Positions 33,075 to 41,494 of a DNA stretch of 64,000 nt are shown piece after piece; the first letter of the stretch is position 1, and every line of letters begins with the position of its first letter. Where the stretch lies: the NCBI GenBank assembly GCA_003242885.1, contig QKMZ01000006.1, forward strand, positions 1,667,563-1,731,562, written 5' to 3'. The notes beneath the pieces were generated by a model. That model was not told where the DNA came from. It ran no database searches and was given only the letters and a program-made list of their open reading frames with translations. The translations under genes were made by a program, and so were the position numbers. This stretch comes from Candidatus Melainabacteria bacterium (GTDB lineage Bacteria; Cyanobacteriota; Vampirovibrionia; Obscuribacterales; Obscuribacteraceae).

Positions 33075-36000
33075 ATGAGCGCACTGAGCGAGTCCAAGTC
33101 ATTTCATAGAGAAATGTTCTTGCTCGTCCTTGCGCTCTTCTTTGCATCTGGGTTTAGCAGCCTGATTTATCAGGTTGTTTGGACCAGGCACTTGGTGCTT
33201 ATTTTCGGCTCAACAACACTGGCAACGTCGACGGTGCTTGCTGTTTTTATGGGCGGGCTTGCGCTGGGCAGCTATTTTGCCGGACGCGTTGCCGACAAGA
33301 TTGAGCGCCCGTTTCTCTGGTACGGCATATTGGAAGGAATCATCGGTGCCTGGGCACTTGCCGTTCCCTTTCTTCTGGACATATCAATATCAAGTTATAG
33401 AGTCATCTGGGAATTAACCCACTTCGACTTCTTTTCCTTCAGCTTATTGAGACTGGCTCTGGCAGCAGTTATCCTGCTTCTGCCAACAACATTGATGGGC
33501 GCCACTTTGCCTCTGCTGTCCAAGTTCGTTACCGACAATCTCTCGACAGTTGGTGACAGAGTCGGCACAGTCTACGCCATCAATACTTTAGGCGCCGTAT
33601 GTGGTGCAGCCCAATCAGGTCTGATACTTCTTCCCGGAATAGGTCTGTCCAATACGACCCTAGTTGCCGCAGGCGTCAATTTTGTTTTATGCTTCATCGT
33701 CTTATATGTCTCGTTGAATATAGAGCGCCGAGAGAGAATAAAACTGCAGAAGGCAGCGCTCGAAAACGCAAAGGAGAAGGCAGAGAAGGAGCAAGCTAAA
33801 GCCACAGAGAATTTCCGCAGTTCCGAAGATTCTGAAGGACGAAACACCGACTCAGAAGCTACTGGTGCAGAAACATCAAAATCAAAGAAGAAAAAGAAGA
33901 AAGGAAAACACAAAATAGCGGCGGCTGCTTCCGCGGCGGAAGTTGAGCCCGAAACTGCTCCAGAAGAAACAACAGAAAAAGTGCAAACAGTAGCAGCTAG
34001 TACTGCCGAGCACAATGAACAGCAGGTAGCAACTCCACCCGGTGCGGTTGCAGCCAAAGTGCCAAGTCAGGTGTATTTAGCCCTGGCTGCCATAGCCATA
34101 TCCGGCGCTGCTGCAATGATCTACGAAGTGTGTTGGACACGCACGCTATCGCTAGTAATCGGAGGCAGCACCTATGCATTTACGGTCATGCTCTCGACTT
34201 TCCTTTCGGGAATCTTTTTGGGCAGTATTTTTTGCGCGAAAGTTGTCGACAAATTTAAGCAACCATTTCTGGCTTTCGGTGCGATTCAAATATATGTAGG
34301 GATTGGCTGCATCGTATCTATTGTTTTATGTCGACAATTGCCAATGTGGAACCTCCAGCTCAATGCGCTCTTTCCAAATGCCGCATTTTCGGTCTGGATT
34401 CGTTTCCTCCTTGCAGAGGCAATTTTGCTGCCTCTTACGCTCTTTCTCGGTGCGCTGTTTCCAATCGTAATCAAATGCACAACATCCGATATTAAGCACA
34501 TTGCCAGCTCCGTAGGCACCGTATACAGTGCCAACACAATGGGAGCAATCATTGGCTCGGTTATCGCAGGTTTTGTGCTGATACCGCAATTTGGCGTAGA
34601 AAAGACACTGCTAATTGCCACTGCCGTGACCATGGTTATGGGGACCATCATGGTTTTCGCCCAGAACGATGCAAAACTTTCTCATAAGATGACATATGTT
34701 ATCTTCGGCGCATTGATTTTTATTGGGTTTATAACCAATCCAAATTCAGCTGAGGATAAAAAACAGCTACTCGTTGCACAATCCGCGCGCAGAGCGATGA
34801 GAGACGGCTATGACGTTTTCAAAAAAGACAGTCCATGGAGAGCTTCCATCGATCGGACAAAACTCGTCTTCTACAAAGATGGTCCTTGTTCCAACGTTGC
34901 AGTGCTACGGTTTGCAGACGGTGACAAGGTTGGTAATTACTCTCTTTTGACCAATGGTTGTGTGGATGCAAGCGACGGAGCAGATATGTCGCAACAAGTG
35001 TTGCTTGCGAGCTATCCTATGCTGTTCCGCCCGAATGCGCGCAGAGCTTGTGTAATTGGCTGGGGCTCGGGCGTTACTATTAGCGAGCTATTGAACTTCC
35101 CAATCACCAGCGTGACCGCCGTTGAGTTAGAACCTGCGGTAATTGAAGCGGCAAAAGTCTTCAATAAATATACTAATGAGCCGGAAAAAAATCCGCGCGT
35201 AAAAGTGGAAATCAACGACGGCCGCAACTTCTTGCTAGCGACCACTCAGAAATACGACATCATCGTTTCCGAACCGTCTAATCCATGGCAAGTCGGTGTC
35301 TGCAACCTTTTCACACAGGAATACTTCAAAACCGTCAAAGACCGACTGACACCAGATGGGGTGCTCAGCCTCTGGCTTCAATTAGCAGAAGTTTCACCGG
35401 ATTCGGTGAAGTCTGTACTGGCCGCGCTCGATCGAAATTTTGACTATTGCTTGGCATTATGTTCCGATTCAACCAATCTTGTTGTTTTGGCGAGTCAAAC
35501 TCCAATTCGCGCTGACTATAAGGCGCTGCAAGAAGTTTTCGAAAACCCCTACATAGTGCGCGCACTAGACAAAGCACAGATAACCTCGCCGGAAGCGGTG
35601 CTCTCACGAATGGCCATGACACCCAGCGGCGTCACCTATTGCGCAAAGGAAGCGAAGCCAAATACCGATGATTTGAACATTCTGGAGTATAGAATCGGAC
35701 GCACTTACGAAGCTATGACATTCGCACATGCAAATGGCGTCATGTTATCGGAAAACATGGGGACACCGTCCGGCTATACAGACTGGGGAAATTTACCCAA
35801 GGATAAGATCGCAGCAATCATGGCAAGAGTAGCTATTGAAGCGACAAAGTTTGGCGATTTGACGGCCGCATATTCATGGGCGCGCAGCTCGCTAGAAAAG
35901 AACCCCAATGACGTGGCTAAGCGCATCATTTATTGGATTACCGAAGAGGACAAGAAACGCACCAATTTCGCCCGCATGAGAGGTGAAATTGAGGCGTTAG

Positions 36001-36113
36001 AGTCGAGCAAGAAAGAAGGTCAGAAAGCCGCTCCTTTAGAGAAATCGGACCAGAAGCTGGAGACGGAAGCAATTCAAAAACTCAGTACTGATAAAGAGTC
36101 ACGCGGTAAATAG
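33075..36113 (+). CDS. Fused MFS-like membrane protein / spermidine synthase-like methyltransferase
   Basis: 1012 residues. The membrane part is duplicated: FASGFSSLIYQVVWTRHL (about 23-40) and ISGAAAMIYEVCWTRTL (about 342-358) start two homologous halves of about six helices each. Between them lies a long charged Lys/Glu/Ala-rich cytoplasmic linker (about 215-330). The C-terminal domain resembles spermidine synthase: VIGWGSGVTISELL (about 659) binds the methylthio/SAM group and VTAVELEPAV follows. At the catalytic-Asp position it has VSEPSNPW, typical of the fused family and unlike true SpeE, so polyamine synthesis is not assured. A TPR-like C-terminal tail may follow. Confidence 0.88.
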   Translation: MSALSESKSFHREMFLLVLALFFASGFSSLIYQVVWTRHLVLIFGSTTLATSTVLAVFMGGLALGSYFAGRVADKIERPFLWYGILEGIIGAWALAVPFLLDISISSYRVIWELTHFDFFSFSLLRLALAAVILLLPTTLMGATLPLLSKFVTDNLSTVGDRVGTVYAINTLGAVCGAAQSGLILLPGIGLSNTTLVAAGVNFVLCFIVLYVSLNIERRERIKLQKAALENAKEKAEKEQAKATENFRSSEDSEGRNTDSEATGAETSKSKKKKKKGKHKIAAAASAAEVEPETAPEETTEKVQTVAASTAEHNEQQVATPPGAVAAKVPSQVYLALAAIAISGAAAMIYEVCWTRTLSLVIGGSTYAFTVMLSTFLSGIFLGSIFCAKVVDKFKQPFLAFGAIQIYVGIGCIVSIVLCRQLPMWNLQLNALFPNAAFSVWIRFLLAEAILLPLTLFLGALFPIVIKCTTSDIKHIASSVGTVYSANTMGAIIGSVIAGFVLIPQFGVEKTLLIATAVTMVMGTIMVFAQNDAKLSHKMTYVIFGALIFIGFITNPNSAEDKKQLLVAQSARRAMRDGYDVFKKDSPWRASIDRTKLVFYKDGPCSNVAVLRFADGDKVGNYSLLTNGCVDASDGADMSQQVLLASYPMLFRPNARRACVIGWGSGVTISELLNFPITSVTAVELEPAVIEAAKVFNKYTNEPEKNPRVKVEINDGRNFLLATTQKYDIIVSEPSNPWQVGVCNLFTQEYFKTVKDRLTPDGVLSLWLQLAEVSPDSVKSVLAALDRNFDYCLALCSDSTNLVVLASQTPIRADYKALQEVFENPYIVRALDKAQITSPEAVLSRMAMTPSGVTYCAKEAKPNTDDLNILEYRIGRTYEAMTFAHANGVMLSENMGTPSGYTDWGNLPKDKIAAIMARVAIEATKFGDLTAAYSWARSSLEKNPNDVAKRIIYWITEEDKKRTNFARMRGEIEALESSKKEGQKAAPLEKSDQKLETEAIQKLSTDKESRGK

Positions 36114-36192
36114 CAAAACAGGACGAGGCGCGAAGGATCTATTACAATTGGCATTCTATGTGGCCTTTGCCTTCCCTGACCCGGACTTTTAA

Positions 36193-37491
36193 ATGAATAC
36201 TGCCAAATCCAAAAACCTCCTTAACGGTGCTCTGGTGTGCCTTCTAGCAGCCTCAGCGCAAGCAGGCGTCCTGACAAGCCCAGCTTATGCCGCGGCTCCA
36301 GCCAAGGATTCTGCACCTTCGGCAGCTCCAGCGACACAGATAGATGCAAAGTCGAACCAGATAATGAAAGGCGTTGGCACGTTCTACAAAGACATGAAGG
36401 GTTTCACCCAAACCATGTCAACAGAGATGAAAATATCCGCAGCAGACAAGCAAACCGCGATGACTTCGGTATTCAAGGTGTCATTCGGCCGCCCGAACAA
36501 GTTTTACTTAAAACTTGAAAGCGGCAAAATGGGCGGACAAATGGTCTGCGACGGCAAAACAGCTTATCTCTATACTCCCGTGCTCAACAAATATATGAGC
36601 ATGCCGGCGCCGGAAAATCTCAGCCAAATATTCGACACGATTGATTATCAAATAGTCGGAGGCGGCTTCAGCAGCATGTCTTTGATCGAGTCTATGTGCA
36701 CTCCCGATCCGTACAAACAAATCATGGCTGATGTGCTCAAGGTCGAACATATTGGCGTAGAAAAGGTTGGCGACAACGATTGCGATCACATGCGTTTCAC
36801 GCAAAAAGACTTCACATGGGACATGTGGGTTCGCCAGGGCAAAGAGCCTTGGATTCAGAAAGTGACTGCAGACATGTCCAAAATTTTGGCTAACAAGCCT
36901 GGTGCTCCGGAGGGCGTAACTGCAGTTCTTACTTGCAGCTATACCGATTCACAGGCCAATGTAGAACCAACTGCGCAGCTTCTGACTTTCGCAAAACCAG
37001 AAGGCGCACAAGAAGTAAAAAGCTTCTTGGAAGACAAATCGGCGCAGCCGGAAAGTGTCCACCCACTGGTCAACAAACCGGCTCCCTCATTTGATTTGGA
37101 GACAGTAGATGGTGCCAAGTTCAATCTTGCCGAACAGAAAGGCAAGGTTGTGGTGCTCGATTTCTGGGCGACATGGTGCGGACCATGCACAATGGCATTG
37201 CCAATCATCACTGAAGTGACCAGCTCACTCAAAGACAAAGATGTTGTTTTCCTCGCCGTCAACATCCAAGAGACACCAGCACAAATCAAAGAATTCCTCG
37301 ACAAGAAGAATTTGAAGGTTTCCGTCGGACTCGACAGCGAAGGAAAGGTCGCTGAGATGTATCAAGTGCGCGGCATTCCGCAAACAGTTATCGTCGGCAA
37401 AGACGGCAACGTCGCAGAAGTACACATCGGCTTCTCGCCCGATTTAAAGGAGAGCTTCACCAAAGAGCTCAACGACATACTGAAGAAATAA
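36193..37491 (+). CDS. Exported LolA-like (DUF2092-type) protein fused to a TlpA thioredoxin domain
   Basis: 432 residues. Signal peptide at about 1-33 (core GALVCLLAASAQAGVLTSPAYA). The middle (about 50-270) is a LolA-like beta sheet of the DUF2092 type (VFKVSFGRPNKFYLKLESG, MVCDGKTAYLYTP). The last ~140 residues are a TlpA-like thioredoxin fold with the redox motif WCGPC in FWATWCGPC, and GIPQTVIVGKDG as the cis-proline region. It is expected to reduce or exchange disulfides in the periplasm. Tail-to-tail with the ABC permease gene, 5 bp apart. Confidence 0.88.
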   Translation: MNTAKSKNLLNGALVCLLAASAQAGVLTSPAYAAAPAKDSAPSAAPATQIDAKSNQIMKGVGTFYKDMKGFTQTMSTEMKISAADKQTAMTSVFKVSFGRPNKFYLKLESGKMGGQMVCDGKTAYLYTPVLNKYMSMPAPENLSQIFDTIDYQIVGGGFSSMSLIESMCTPDPYKQIMADVLKVEHIGVEKVGDNDCDHMRFTQKDFTWDMWVRQGKEPWIQKVTADMSKILANKPGAPEGVTAVLTCSYTDSQANVEPTAQLLTFAKPEGAQEVKSFLEDKSAQPESVHPLVNKPAPSFDLETVDGAKFNLAEQKGKVVVLDFWATWCGPCTMALPIITEVTSSLKDKDVVFLAVNIQETPAQIKEFLDKKNLKVSVGLDSEGKVAEMYQVRGIPQTVIVGKDGNVAEVHIGFSPDLKESFTKELNDILKK

Positions 37492-37496
37492 GTCTG

Positions 37497-38288
37497 CTAA
37501 GTATTCATCTTGGTGAGCTTGCCATTCTTTCTTGCTTCGTTGAACAAATATTCAAATAGCAACGCTGCGAGCAAGGCATAGATGATATTAAGGACAACGC
37601 TCATCGCCAGGTCTTTGGCGGCAAAGCTGCCGCCTTTGAGAACCGTGCGCATTCCTTCAAAAACATATGTGGCAGGAACACACAGTGAAATCGCACGCAG
37701 CCATGCCGGAAGTACATCAACCGGATAAAACACGCAGCAAATCGGCTGGATGAGAAAGGGAATTGCCCAGGCAAGCGCTTCTGCCTGATGTCCCCATCGG
37801 ATAATCACGGCCGTGGTTACTAACCCGATTGTCCAGCCCATCAATAGCAGATTGATAAAAAATGGAATCATGCAATAACCAAGCATGCCGAAATTGTATT
37901 GATAAAACCAGTACGCAAGAGGGATCATAATCAGCGAAACGCAAACAGACTGCAAAAGCCCAGATATGCAAGTTGCTGCGACAAACTCGAATGTTCTCAC
38001 CGGTGCAACAAAGATATTGATAAAGTTGCGTGACCAAACATCTTCAAGGAAAGAAACGCTAACAGCTTGTTGCGCGCGATAAAGTACATTCCACATGATC
38101 ACAGAACCGATCAGGAACGTAAAAACGCCAGGAACCGAGCCATTCACCTTGAGCATGTACATCGTTAGGAAGCCCCAGACAAGAAGATCCATCACAGGCC
38201 AAAATACAATGTCCAGAATTCTAAATGTGCTTCTGGAATAACAATAGTAATAGCGAAGGAGAAGCCCTTTGATTCTGGCGATGCTCAT
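37497..38288 (-). CDS. ABC-2-type transporter permease
   Basis: 263 residues with six membrane helices, of the ABC-2 (DUF/NodJ-like) type. It begins MSIARIKGLLLRYYYC with the coupling amphipathic helix and then VFWPVMDLLVWGFLTMYM. The start overlaps the ATPase stop by 4 bp (ATGA), so the pair is translationally coupled. Substrate unknown; drugs, lipids and polysaccharides are all possible. Confidence 0.9.
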   Translation of the reverse strand: MSIARIKGLLLRYYYCYSRSTFRILDIVFWPVMDLLVWGFLTMYMLKVNGSVPGVFTFLIGSVIMWNVLYRAQQAVSVSFLEDVWSRNFINIFVAPVRTFEFVAATCISGLLQSVCVSLIMIPLAYWFYQYNFGMLGYCMIPFFINLLLMGWTIGLVTTAVIIRWGHQAEALAWAIPFLIQPICCVFYPVDVLPAWLRAISLCVPATYVFEGMRTVLKGGSFAAKDLAMSVVLNIIYALLAALLFEYLFNEARKNGKLTKMNT

Positions 38289-39037
38289 TCTTCCTCTTTC
38301 TCCACGATATCACCGCCGCGCGCAATGCTGATGAAAACATCCTCCAAAGACTTCTGATTAAACTGCTCCAGGATTTGATTCGGTGTACCCTCTGCTCGCA
38401 CTTTGCCAAGCTGCATAAAAACTACTCGATTGCACATTTCCTGCACATCTTTCATGTTGTGAGAAGTGTAGAGAACGGTCATGTTCTTCTCTTTTTGAAT
38501 TTTGACAATGAGCTTGCGAACCTTGTCGGCAATGTCCGGATCAAGACTTGCAGTCGGCTCGTCCAGCATGAGCATCTCAGGATCGTTGAGCAAAGACTTG
38601 CACAGATTTAGCCTTGTAGATTCGCCCGATGAGAGCTTACCTGTAAGAGAATTAGCCAAATGCGAGATTTCGAACATCTGCAGCAATTCGTCAATTTTCT
38701 TCTTGGCGTTTTTAACCTGATAGAGAGAAGCAAATACATTGAGATTCTCACGAACCTTCAAATTATCCGGCAGCCAAATATAAGCAGACGAAAAATTGCA
38801 GCGCTGCAAAATTTTCACGCGCTCTTTCTGTATAGCCATGCCGAAGATATCGACCGTGCCAGATGTAGGCGTCACCAATCCGAGCAGAATTTGAATTGCC
38901 GTTGTTTTCCCCGCGCCGTTCGGTCCTAAGAGGCCGACAACCTCTCCGCGGTTTGCAACAAAGGAAACATCTTCTACAGCAACTTTTGTACCGTATTCTT
39001 TGCGCAGATTTTTTACTTCTAGCACTAGATCAGACAT
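38285..39037 (-). CDS. ABC transporter ATP-binding protein
   Basis: 250 residues from the ATG at 39037 (a TTG 9 nt upstream is the longer alternative). Walker A is GLLGPNGAGKTTAIQIL, the signature motif is LSSGESTRLNLCKSL, and Walker B is MLMLDEPTASLDPD. The closing part (VLYTSHNMKDVQEMCNRVVF) has the H-loop histidine. The signature glycine is followed by ES rather than the usual QR, a common variation in this group. It is the first gene of the two-gene exporter with the permease at 37497. Confidence 0.93.
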   Translation of the reverse strand: MSDLVLEVKNLRKEYGTKVAVEDVSFVANRGEVVGLLGPNGAGKTTAIQILLGLVTPTSGTVDIFGMAIQKERVKILQRCNFSSAYIWLPDNLKVRENLNVFASLYQVKNAKKKIDELLQMFEISHLANSLTGKLSSGESTRLNLCKSLLNDPEMLMLDEPTASLDPDIADKVRKLIVKIQKEKNMTVLYTSHNMKDVQEMCNRVVFMQLGKVRAEGTPNQILEQFNQKSLEDVFISIARGGDIVEKEEE

Positions 39038-39061
39038 AAAAGCCAAGATAACATAAGGTAG

Positions 39062-40558
39062 ATGCTAAAAGTCACGCCAAACAAGAAAGAAGTCTCATCG
39101 ATTCGCACGCGAGAATCCAACTTACGCTCCCGTGTGTTAGGGTCAACGCACAAGCGCATATTCAAAGCATTACTATCGTGCGCACTAGTCGCAGTCGCGT
39201 CCGTGCTCTGTATCGGCTCAGGAGCTAGAATGGCCGGCGCAGAAGAGAGTAAAGAAAACAAAGTACTTATGGACACAGAAGTGCGTGCGCTGCCTGGCTC
39301 ACTCGGGACGTTGCCCATGTTTAACAGCAACAGTCCAGAAGTTGTGAGAACCAGCGGAGTTCTGCTCTCCCTTCTGCCGAAAGAAGGCAAGAGATATCCT
39401 GACGCGCATCTTGATTATCCGCTCAAAGGACGTTTCCGAATTTTCACTCATCACATCAACAATAATCCAAAACACGATCGCGTTTTATACCTCGGCTTGA
39501 TTGCCTACAATCCCGAAGATAACGACGCCACTGTGCGTATTTTAAATGCAGCAAGTTATGTGAGCCAACCAGACGCACCATTTATAAAATTGCCTGCAAT
39601 CTCTAACAACAATGATGGGACGGTCTACGCCGGTCCGGGAGACAGAATTACCAACGATTTTCTGCGTGGTGAGCACCAAACCGGCTGGCCGTCGAAGATT
39701 ACCGTTCCGGCAAAAGGATACGCGGTCATCTATGCACTGCCCTTACAAGTACGCGGAATAGTGCCACAAAGCAACGGACGAAGTACGCTTCTGGAACTTA
39801 CGTCGAGCAGAAAGATTTACCTGGCAGAAGTTGCAGATTTTGTAAAAACAGAAAATTGCCGCAGCGTTGAACCTCCATCTTTAGAGCGTTTTGTAGAAAT
39901 TGCGGAAACACATACAGTGTCGGACGAGCGAGACAAAACACCAAGCGTTCCTGGCGCCAAAGGACCACTAGTATATGGTCGAGTGGCCGGAGTGCAAATC
40001 GGGTGCAAATGGACGGGCACCGCCACTGATGGCGAGAAAAATATCACCCGTCTGACCATTCCCGAAATTGGAAAGTCCATTGCGTTTCCGCTCTGTTCTT
40101 TAGAGCGCGGGACCTTCGGCACAGGTCAGGTCCAAAGCGCTCCACTTGTCGCTCGATATGCAGACACCGCATACGCGGCTCACGGCAATTACGCGGTCGA
40201 ATACAGACTTCAGTTTCCCCTCTACAATTCGTCAAAATCCAAAGTGAAAGTGTCCGTCTCTCTGGACACTCCGCTGAAGACCGAAAATCCAAAAGAGAAT
40301 TTGACTTACTTCGAGCCGCCGGCAAAAAACACATTTTTCAGGGGAACTGTTCTTGCTCAATATCTCTCCGACAAAGGAGAGAACGCGAAGGACTACATCC
40401 ACCTGGTCCAAACGCGCGGCACTAAATCACGCGAACTCTTCAATATCGTAATAAAACCCAAAGGCAGAAGAACAATTCGTATTTCACTCTTCTACCCGCC
40501 CGACGCAACGCCGCCTCAGGTATTGACTTTCAGCAGCAGCAGCAGCAGCGAACCTTAG
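39062..40558 (+). CDS. DUF3370-family exported protein
   Basis: 498 residues. A basic start of about 35 residues precedes a signal-type hydrophobic segment (core ALLSCALVAVASVLCIGSGA). The mature part matches the DUF3370 family, found mainly in cyanobacteria: VRALPGSLGTLPMFNSNSPE, then GRFRIFTHHINNNPK, LYLGLIAYNPEDN and AASYVSQPDAPFIKLP. The function is unknown. It ends in a serine run. The start ATG at 39062 lies only 24 bp from the divergent ATPase start. Its stop overlaps that of the exported LRR gene by 4 bp on the other strand. Confidence 0.88.
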   Translation: MLKVTPNKKEVSSIRTRESNLRSRVLGSTHKRIFKALLSCALVAVASVLCIGSGARMAGAEESKENKVLMDTEVRALPGSLGTLPMFNSNSPEVVRTSGVLLSLLPKEGKRYPDAHLDYPLKGRFRIFTHHINNNPKHDRVLYLGLIAYNPEDNDATVRILNAASYVSQPDAPFIKLPAISNNNDGTVYAGPGDRITNDFLRGEHQTGWPSKITVPAKGYAVIYALPLQVRGIVPQSNGRSTLLELTSSRKIYLAEVADFVKTENCRSVEPPSLERFVEIAETHTVSDERDKTPSVPGAKGPLVYGRVAGVQIGCKWTGTATDGEKNITRLTIPEIGKSIAFPLCSLERGTFGTGQVQSAPLVARYADTAYAAHGNYAVEYRLQFPLYNSSKSKVKVSVSLDTPLKTENPKENLTYFEPPAKNTFFRGTVLAQYLSDKGENAKDYIHLVQTRGTKSRELFNIVIKPKGRRTIRISLFYPPDATPPQVLTFSSSSSSEP

Positions 40559-41493
40559 TGCAAGGGATCGAAGATTTCTCTCGGGATGTCCTTGGCTTTT
40601 CCATCAAACTGAATTTTTACGTGCGGTAATTTTTCCCTAAAATCGCGCTGTTGCTCAGGTGAAAAATTTCTGCCCTCGACTTTTAAATGCCTGAGCCTGG
40701 TCAACTTTTGAAAGTAGGGCAAACTGGCAGGGCCAACGCCTGTGCTCTGCACGTTGAGCGATTTGATTTTGGTCTTCTGCATCATCAGGATCGATGCGTC
40801 AGAGATACGATTATTGCCGGAAATTTTTAGAACTGTAAGCTCCGGAAGCTTTAGAACATGCGCAAGTCCTTTATTGCTCAAATGAATATTATCAACTTGC
40901 AAATTGGTCACATACTTCAGAGCAACCAGATATTTCAAATTGTCGTCATCCAAATCATTATGGCCAATAACTAGATTTTCCATCATTGGATGCTTCGCAA
41001 TAGACTTCATTGCATCGCCGCGAATCATAGTCTTGTCAGCACCAAGAAATTGCAAATTTTTCAAAGGCTCGAGATTGAAGATACCCTTTGATGTAATGTC
41101 AGTTCCTTCCAATTCAATGTGTTTTAGTCCGGTTAGCTTTGCAACGTACTTCATATCATCATCTGTGACTTCCAGGCGTTTCATGTTTATTCCAAAGAGT
41201 CCGTTGGGAGCAAGCTTCGTCAGATCAGACAAATGCCTGGCACCATCATAGCTAACCTTCAAAATCGTGCGTGTTCCGGCTGGAAATCGCAATTTCCCAC
41301 GAGCAGGAGAGTGAGTTAATGTCTCAGGTTCGGAATCGTTGGACTTGGCGGTGCGCTTTACGAGATAAAGTTCGCCTAGAGAATAGCCCTCTGGGAAATT
41401 CAAAATAAGAGGCCGCGCATCGGAGTCTGCCGCGTAGGTTGGTTTCAAAAATACAAATAGAGAAAGCAAGGTCGCAATCAATGAAAACCGCAT
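40555..41493 (-). CDS. Exported leucine-rich repeat protein
   Basis: 312 residues from the ATG at 41493, which has AGGAG about 7 nt upstream; the longer frame to 41547 has no such support. A signal peptide (MRFSLIATLLSLFVFLKPTYAA) precedes about seven LRR units of roughly 23 residues (ITSKGIFNLEPLKNLQFLGA, then IRGDAMKSIAKHPMMENLVI). The block at 184-201 and the end at 277-294 closely resemble the LRR region of the kinase at 537-2570. It is the last gene of the ABC exporter operon: only 1 bp separates it from the permease-CPBP gene. Periplasmic ligand unknown. Confidence 0.85.
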   Translation of the reverse strand: MRFSLIATLLSLFVFLKPTYAADSDARPLILNFPEGYSLGELYLVKRTAKSNDSEPETLTHSPARGKLRFPAGTRTILKVSYDGARHLSDLTKLAPNGLFGINMKRLEVTDDDMKYVAKLTGLKHIELEGTDITSKGIFNLEPLKNLQFLGADKTMIRGDAMKSIAKHPMMENLVIGHNDLDDDNLKYLVALKYVTNLQVDNIHLSNKGLAHVLKLPELTVLKISGNNRISDASILMMQKTKIKSLNVQSTGVGPASLPYFQKLTRLRHLKVEGRNFSPEQQRDFREKLPHVKIQFDGKAKDIPREIFDPLH

Positions 41494-41494
41494 C

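Noticed and set aside
33572..34057. 161-codon minus-strand ORF with long Phe and Ser runs
   Set aside because: It mirrors the Lys/Glu-rich linker of the MFS/SpeE fusion and has no ribosome binding site.
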